A stretch of 22,115 bases of DNA, taken from positions 3,468-25,582 of the forward strand of contig FLMG01001558.1 in NCBI GenBank assembly GCA_900088475.1. The letters are read 5' to 3'. The stretch is from Hyphochytrium catenoides. Taxonomy: Eukaryota; Sar; Hyphochytriomycetes; Hyphochytriales; Hyphochytriaceae. The stretch's first letter is position 1, and each line of letters starts with the position of its first letter. Made by a program: the position numbers and the translations under genes. Below are positions 17,613-22,115 of the stretch, piece after piece. The notes under the pieces were generated by a model. That model saw only the letters and a list, made by a program, of their open reading frames with translations, had not been told where the DNA came from and searched no databases.

Positions 17613-20600
17613 CTAAAATGGAAAGTCTCCTCCCAGATTGACCTTTGCGATGGGAATGGCAGGAAGCCGGTTATTGCTCTTCCTCAGTCTCATCTTCAGG
17701 CCATAGCTGATGTTGTCATCTCTCTCTCTCTCCGGCTTCTGAGGCGGCTGCATCTCTGCAAGAGGGATGGACTCTAGAGAGGATGGAGCAGATTTAGAGG
17801 ATAACCCGTTCATCATGCGAGTTAGCTTGGCAACAGTGACAGCTGATGGCTCAGGAGGGGCCTTCCATTCCCCTTGTCCTGCCTTCTCGCTGCCTCCTCC
17901 CCCACCGTTCCTCTTTCCAATGGCAGGGAGAAAGCCCACAGCTCCAGAGCCATCCATCAGCGCTTGGTCATCCTGAGATGCTCTTCTCCCTCCCAGAAGA
18001 CGACTTTTCTCTTCGTCCAGGCTGTCATTTGAGTAGGCTAAGAGCTTGTTATAGTACCGAAGCTTCTCTTCATCTGTCGGCGGATAGAGCCGCAGGTAAT
18101 CCTTCAGCTTTCCTTCCTCTAGGCCATCATGATAGGGCGAAGACTCTTCTAGGACTTTCTCTATACTGCGAATGGTGGAGAGATTAATGTGACGCAGATC
18201 GTCTGCAGATGAGTCAAACTTCTTCTCCAACTTTTGGATCAACTCATCTTCCCTGTCCTGAATGAAAGTGAGAGACAGAGAGACACAGCGAGAGAAAGGG
18301 TGTGAGGCAAGCAGTAGTGCTATGAGGACGGGAGAGAACAGAGATTGAGAGAGTGAGAGTGAGAAAGCCAAGGATGGGACAGATAAAGGAGACGACTGGA
18401 TTTTCTTGATGCATCTAAGACCGCTGCGGGAGATATACGGCAACTGACAAGACTCGCCAGGGTGCCCAGAAACGGGAGAGAGAAATTGGCACCACCATCG
18501 CATAGTAATAGAGACAGAGCAAGAAAGAGGAAGAGATCGAGGTTGAGAGACATGGGAAAAGAGAGAGAGGGAGAGAGAGAGAGAGAAAGATCGCCTCGGA
18601 AAGATATATAGTCAGAAAAGAGAGAGAGAGGAGAAAGGTATATACCCTGTATTTCTCCATCAGTTGCGGGATGCGGTCCATCTTGTTCGGCCGGAACTCA
18701 AAGTAGAACTTCTCCACGAGGTCAAAGGTATCGATCTGCTTCTTATACTTCAGACGAAGGAAAGACATCATCTCTCCCTCTCTCCCTGCATACTTTTGCA
18801 GGAGCTTGGACGTATCCTGCTTCTTCCCTGGAAGATACTTTGCATAGAAATCACCCATAATCTCTTCCCAGCTTTTCTCTTCTTTTCTCTCTTTATTAGG
18901 CTTCACAGAGCTCTTCTGTCCCTCTTTCTCAGCCGCAGAGGATGAATAGAGCCGTTGTTTTATCTTTGACGCGTGTCGCTGGGAAAACACTCTGGAAGAA
19001 AAGAGAAGCACGACACGTAAAAGGCTGGTCAGAAAGCGAGAGACAGACAGCCAGGCCGACGAGACGCTGGACCCAGCACAACGATTGAGGGAGAAAGAGG
19101 GACAAACTGGTATGCTTAATAGCGGTAGCAGTGCAGAGAGAGGGATGGAAGACGGGCCCATTGCATGCTGTACGAGAGAGACGAAGAGAGAAAGAGGTAA
19201 AGAAAGGCTGTCAACATGGACAGATAGACAGGAGGAGAGAATGAGAAGATCGGGAGAGAGAAAGAAGGAGACAGAAAAGAATATGAGGGAGGTAAAGTCA
19301 AGTCCCACCTCTTGTCTGACGGATTAATATCTAGCAGGTCCAACGCTTGGGCTATAAGGCGTCTCTTGATGTCTAAGTCCAGAGGAGAGTCAGAGTTGAA
19401 GCTGGGCAGCATGTTCACCTCCAGCAGCATCGGCTTCAGATTCTGATCTATAATCACGTCGGTCCCTAAGATGGCAAAGGCGTTGTTCCTCCATGGGCTC
19501 AGCTCTTCTTCTTCCTCTTGCTCCTCCTGCTCGTCTGTGGCTTTCTTCTCTCTCCCTTTCTTAAGCTGAGCTCCTGATTCATCATCGGAGAGGTCGCTAT
19601 CGGAGAGACCCGACAATTCTCTTCTCTCTTTCTCTCTCTCCTCAGTCGTAGAAGAGGAAGAGGACGACGGAGTGGCAGTGACGCTTCCTGGTCTGCGCCA
19701 GTGGTTGCAATATTCGCTGGTCAACGTGGGCTGCACCGCTATGAGAGCTTTCAGAAGGACGTCTTCAATCTTTGCCCAGAGAGTGTCGGAGGCCTCCTGA
19801 CCGTGCTCTGAGGCAATCCACTTGAAGAACCAGCGCAGACTAGGAGAACGGCATCGAGTGAGATCGCGGGGAGAAGGGAGAGGAAAGGGAGAAAACGATA
19901 TGTGGAGAATAGAAGAGGGAGAGGGAGAGTTTGAGGAAGGTAAGAGCGGGAGCGTACAAGCCCAAAAGAACGAGGAATGAGAGGGAGAGGAGAGCAGGAG
20001 AGAAGAAAGTAAGATAGTTATGCAATCAGGAGCAGGCAAGAAAGGGGAGGGAGGGACGAGGAGAAAGAATAAGAGCAAGAGAGCCAGGGAGCTGGAGAAA
20101 GAGAGAGTGAGAGAGAGTTACAGTGCGAAGAGCAGGACGTAACCTTCCAATGCTTTTGAGAGAATAACGATGAAAGGACCATACGGCAAAGTACCCTCTG
20201 CCATAGGCAAAGAAGGGAAGAGCAGCGTCGAGGCTAGGCAAACGCTTCGCTTTGGCTCACCTTCTCTTACTTCCCTGGCCGTCCTCGAGCGCATCCTTAT
20301 TATATTCAAACTTATCGTTCTTCTTGTTTACCGCGTAGTTGGTCAGATGCATGCAGCGATCCTCGAGGTTCTTAGCGTTGGGCGCAGTGTAAGGGTTCGT
20401 GCACATCCGCACGAGCCCGTCATTGAAGATGTACGCCCGGAGAGGGTAGCAGGAGGTCACCAACAGATAGACACGGAGGTCAAACTTGAAGCCGCTGGAA
20501 GGGAAGAGAGAGAGAGAGAGGGAGATAAAGAGACCAGTTAGGGTAAGAGAGAGACAATGCGGTGGGAGGTCTAAAGGAAGACAAGTCGTATGGAGACGGC

Positions 20601-21202
20601 GCCTCACTTGATTAGCAGAGGGTTCTTCAGATACTTCTGCGCCACGCAGACCTCTGACAGGTTAACTTCCTCGAGGTCGCGCACCATGTAAATACCCTTG
20701 CCCTGTGAGAGAGAGAGAGAGAGAGAAAGGCAATTAGTCGTCAAGCCTCCTAACTCTTTCTTCTTTCCTGTCTGGCTCGTGCGTGGCCCATCATGGAACC
20801 CCTGGGGTCTCCTTCTCTCTCTTCTGTGTCTCTCTCACTTTATCTGCCAACATCTCTGTCTCTCTCGCGCTGTCCCAGCTTCAGAGCCGGTTGCGTTTCC
20901 CTTACCTGACACTTGGCATCAGGCTTGATAATGAAGATGGAGGAAGATTTGCCGTTAGCATCAAACTGCTCTTTGAACGCGGGCAGATCTGTGGGCAACA
21001 CCCAGGTCTTGGGCGTGAAGTCATAATCCTCAGGGAAGCGCTTCCTCATGCGACTCAACGTGCGAGAGAGCTTGGCTTTCCGAGCAATATGCGGCATTCC
21101 TTAAGAAGATGAAGCAAAGGCAAGCTGTGTAAGACCAAAGAAGGAAGGTCCACGCAGTGAGTTAACTCAAGACGTGAGACAGAGGAACTTAGGGTTGGAA
21201 GA

Positions 21203-21247
<45 letters not shown>

Positions 21248-21876
21248 GAGGAAGAAAAGAGTCCTGTCTGTGTGAAGTCAGCGTTATGCTAGGTAGGTCT
21301 GGAGTCTTCCCTACCAGGAATGTGATTGACCTTCTCCCATCCTTGAATGCGCTTGAAGTGCTCTTGGATGGTTCCTTTGTCTATCCAGTACAGGTTGCAC
21401 TGTGCAAACTCGTTCAGATCTTCCTCTGTCTCATCATACTTCCAGCCGCGCTCCGTGGCGCATCGCCGGACAACCTCATACATGCACTGCGATAGGTTGA
21501 CGGTAACGCCATCGCCTTTCTTCGATGGCCGCGTGCGCTTTCTGGCCACGGTGTTGGCTGCTAAGGGCTTGCTATCAGCTCGTCTGGCAGGGTCTTTGCC
21601 CTTTGCTTGGCTCTGAGGTTGAGAGGATGAGGTCGGAGATCTGTGGGCAGCTTGGCTGTTAGAAGGATCCTCATTCTCTTCTTCTGTCGCATCTGAGCGA
21701 GCACTGTCGCTTCCCTTGCTCTCCTGGTCCTGGTCTGCCTCAGGAGCGGTAGACCGTACAATCTTGACCTTCAATGGCTGCGAGCCGCTGGACCCTCTGG
21801 TGCTTTTGGAGGTGACGAAGGAGCTCTCCTCCTTCGTCTCCAGCTCGTCCCACTGATTGTCTGTCATAGCACTCAT
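17613..21876 (-). CDS. Tubulin tyrosine ligase-like (TTLL) protein, seven exons
   Basis: ATP-dependent ligase that adds amino acids, most often glutamates, to tubulin tails. Exons: 21876-21315, 21099-20906, 20702-20608, 20494-20261, 19839-19309, 18991-18646, 18257-17613; all six junctions keep phase, giving 868 residues. Residues 1-122 are a Ser/Glu-rich, disordered leader. The TTL domain spans about 124-535: NLSQCMYEVVRR (127-138), NHIPGM (184-189), FIIKPDAKCQGKGIYMV with K246 (ATP site), QKYLKNPLLI (274-283), GFKFDLRVYLLV (285-296), MHLTNYAVNK (332-341), LGTDVIID, and LLEVNMLPSF with metal-binding E502 and N504. An acidic, Ser-rich insert of about 70 residues (410-478) interrupts the domain. 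Two 38-residue repeats follow (587-624, 634-671). The tail is Pro/Gly-rich and basic. The motif set resembles polyglutamylase-type TTLLs, but the exact subfamily is unsure. The start is the first ATG; a second lies three codons on. Confidence 0.93.
18258..18645 (-). other. TTLL intron 6, GA-rich on + strand
   Basis: 388 bases, GTATAT donor and CATTCAG acceptor. The transcript strand is pyrimidine-rich, with a CT microsatellite at 18558-18590. Confidence 0.85.
19840..20260 (-). other. TTLL intron 4
   Basis: 421 bases, GTGAGC donor and TTCTCCTAG acceptor. It contains frames on both strands that look open but are purine/pyrimidine artefacts. A rival donor GTAAGA sits 10 bases upstream, but only the GTGAGC site preserves the frame into SLRWFFKWIAS. 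Confidence 0.8.
20503..20525. repeat. GA microsatellite in TTLL intron 3
   Basis: Short (GA)n just inside the acceptor end of the 113-base intron 20495-20607; in the transcript it serves as the polypyrimidine tract. Confidence 0.8.
20707..20729. repeat. GA microsatellite in TTLL intron 2
   Basis: (GA)n next to the acceptor at 20703; as CT in the transcript it forms the polypyrimidine tract ending CTCACAG. Confidence 0.8.
21205..21244. repeat. GA microsatellite in TTLL intron 1
   Basis: About 20 GA units within the 215-base intron 21100-21314 (donor GTAGGG, acceptor TTCTTAAG). Confidence 0.9.
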
Positions 21877-22080
21877 CTACCAAGGCAGGAGCAGCCTCAT
21901 GCCACTGGGCTGGAACGGCTGAGGAAAAAGAGGACTGGAAGATGCGAGAGACAAAAGCTTGTTGAGACTTCCCATTGCCGAGGGTTTACGCTCGATATTG
22001 ACTAGTCTGTAAGAGAAAAGTGGAGCGGTGTACGACGCGAGGTGCCAGCCGCGTCGATGTGATGGTCGACGAAGGGGCCA

Positions 22081-22115
22081 AAGAGAGAGAGAGAAACAAA
22101 GAGAGAGAGAGAGAG
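22081..22115. repeat. GA microsatellite at window edge
   Basis: (GA)n running off the window. The stretch 21877-22080 upstream of the TTLL start is presumed promoter or 5' UTR; no TATA box is evident. Confidence 0.85.

Noticed and set aside
20026-20309. Minus-strand frames in TTLL intron 4 as an extra exon
   Set aside because: Including them breaks the frame; the direct join from 20261 to 19839 restores the conserved TTL sequence.

Overview
The window is nuclear DNA from a microbial eukaryote, probably a flagellate-type protist; I cannot name the genus. Three genes can be built with GT-AG introns whose phases join correctly: a tubulin tyrosine ligase-like (TTLL) enzyme, ribosomal protein eL42 and a small WW-domain protein. 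Several introns have a CTAAC- or TACTAAT-like branch site. Base composition is balanced, but the DNA is crowded with (CT)n/(GA)n microsatellites plus one CAG/CAC tract. No rRNA, convincing tRNA, CRISPR array or autonomous transposon was seen.

Layout. 1-1120: microsatellite-rich DNA with exon-like islands on the + strand, probably the 3' part of an unidentified gene cut by the window edge. 1121-5350: mostly low-complexity DNA with weak gene candidates and one notable stem-loop at 4565-4620. 5643-6107 (-): eL42, two exons, with a poly(A) signal. 6110-9600: a long stretch without a recognisable gene, holding a degenerate repeat of about 121 bp and an AT-rich island. 9670-11538 (+): an intronless secreted cysteine-rich protein of 622 residues with a Pro-Thr-Pro-Ala tail. 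11800-13840: a graveyard holding a broken copy of the WW gene (+), a broken fragment of the cysteine-rich gene (-), and an inverted copy of the DNA just beyond the intact WW gene. 13850-16460: weak gene candidates, then the CAG/CAC tract. 16574-17246 (+): the intact WW gene. 17613-21876 (-): a complete seven-exon TTLL gene encoding 868 residues, convergent with the WW gene.

The genes do not form one pathway. eL42 is a housekeeping 60S protein. TTLL enzymes add amino acids, usually glutamate, to tubulin tails, which suggests a cell with stable or ciliary microtubules. The cysteine-rich protein is extracellular or on the cell surface. The most informative structure is the duplication: paralogous fragments of two genes of this window sit side by side, broken and partly inverted, between the intact copies. 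The second is the TTLL C-terminus, where two copies of a 38-residue helical repeat occur and the second is only complete after splicing.
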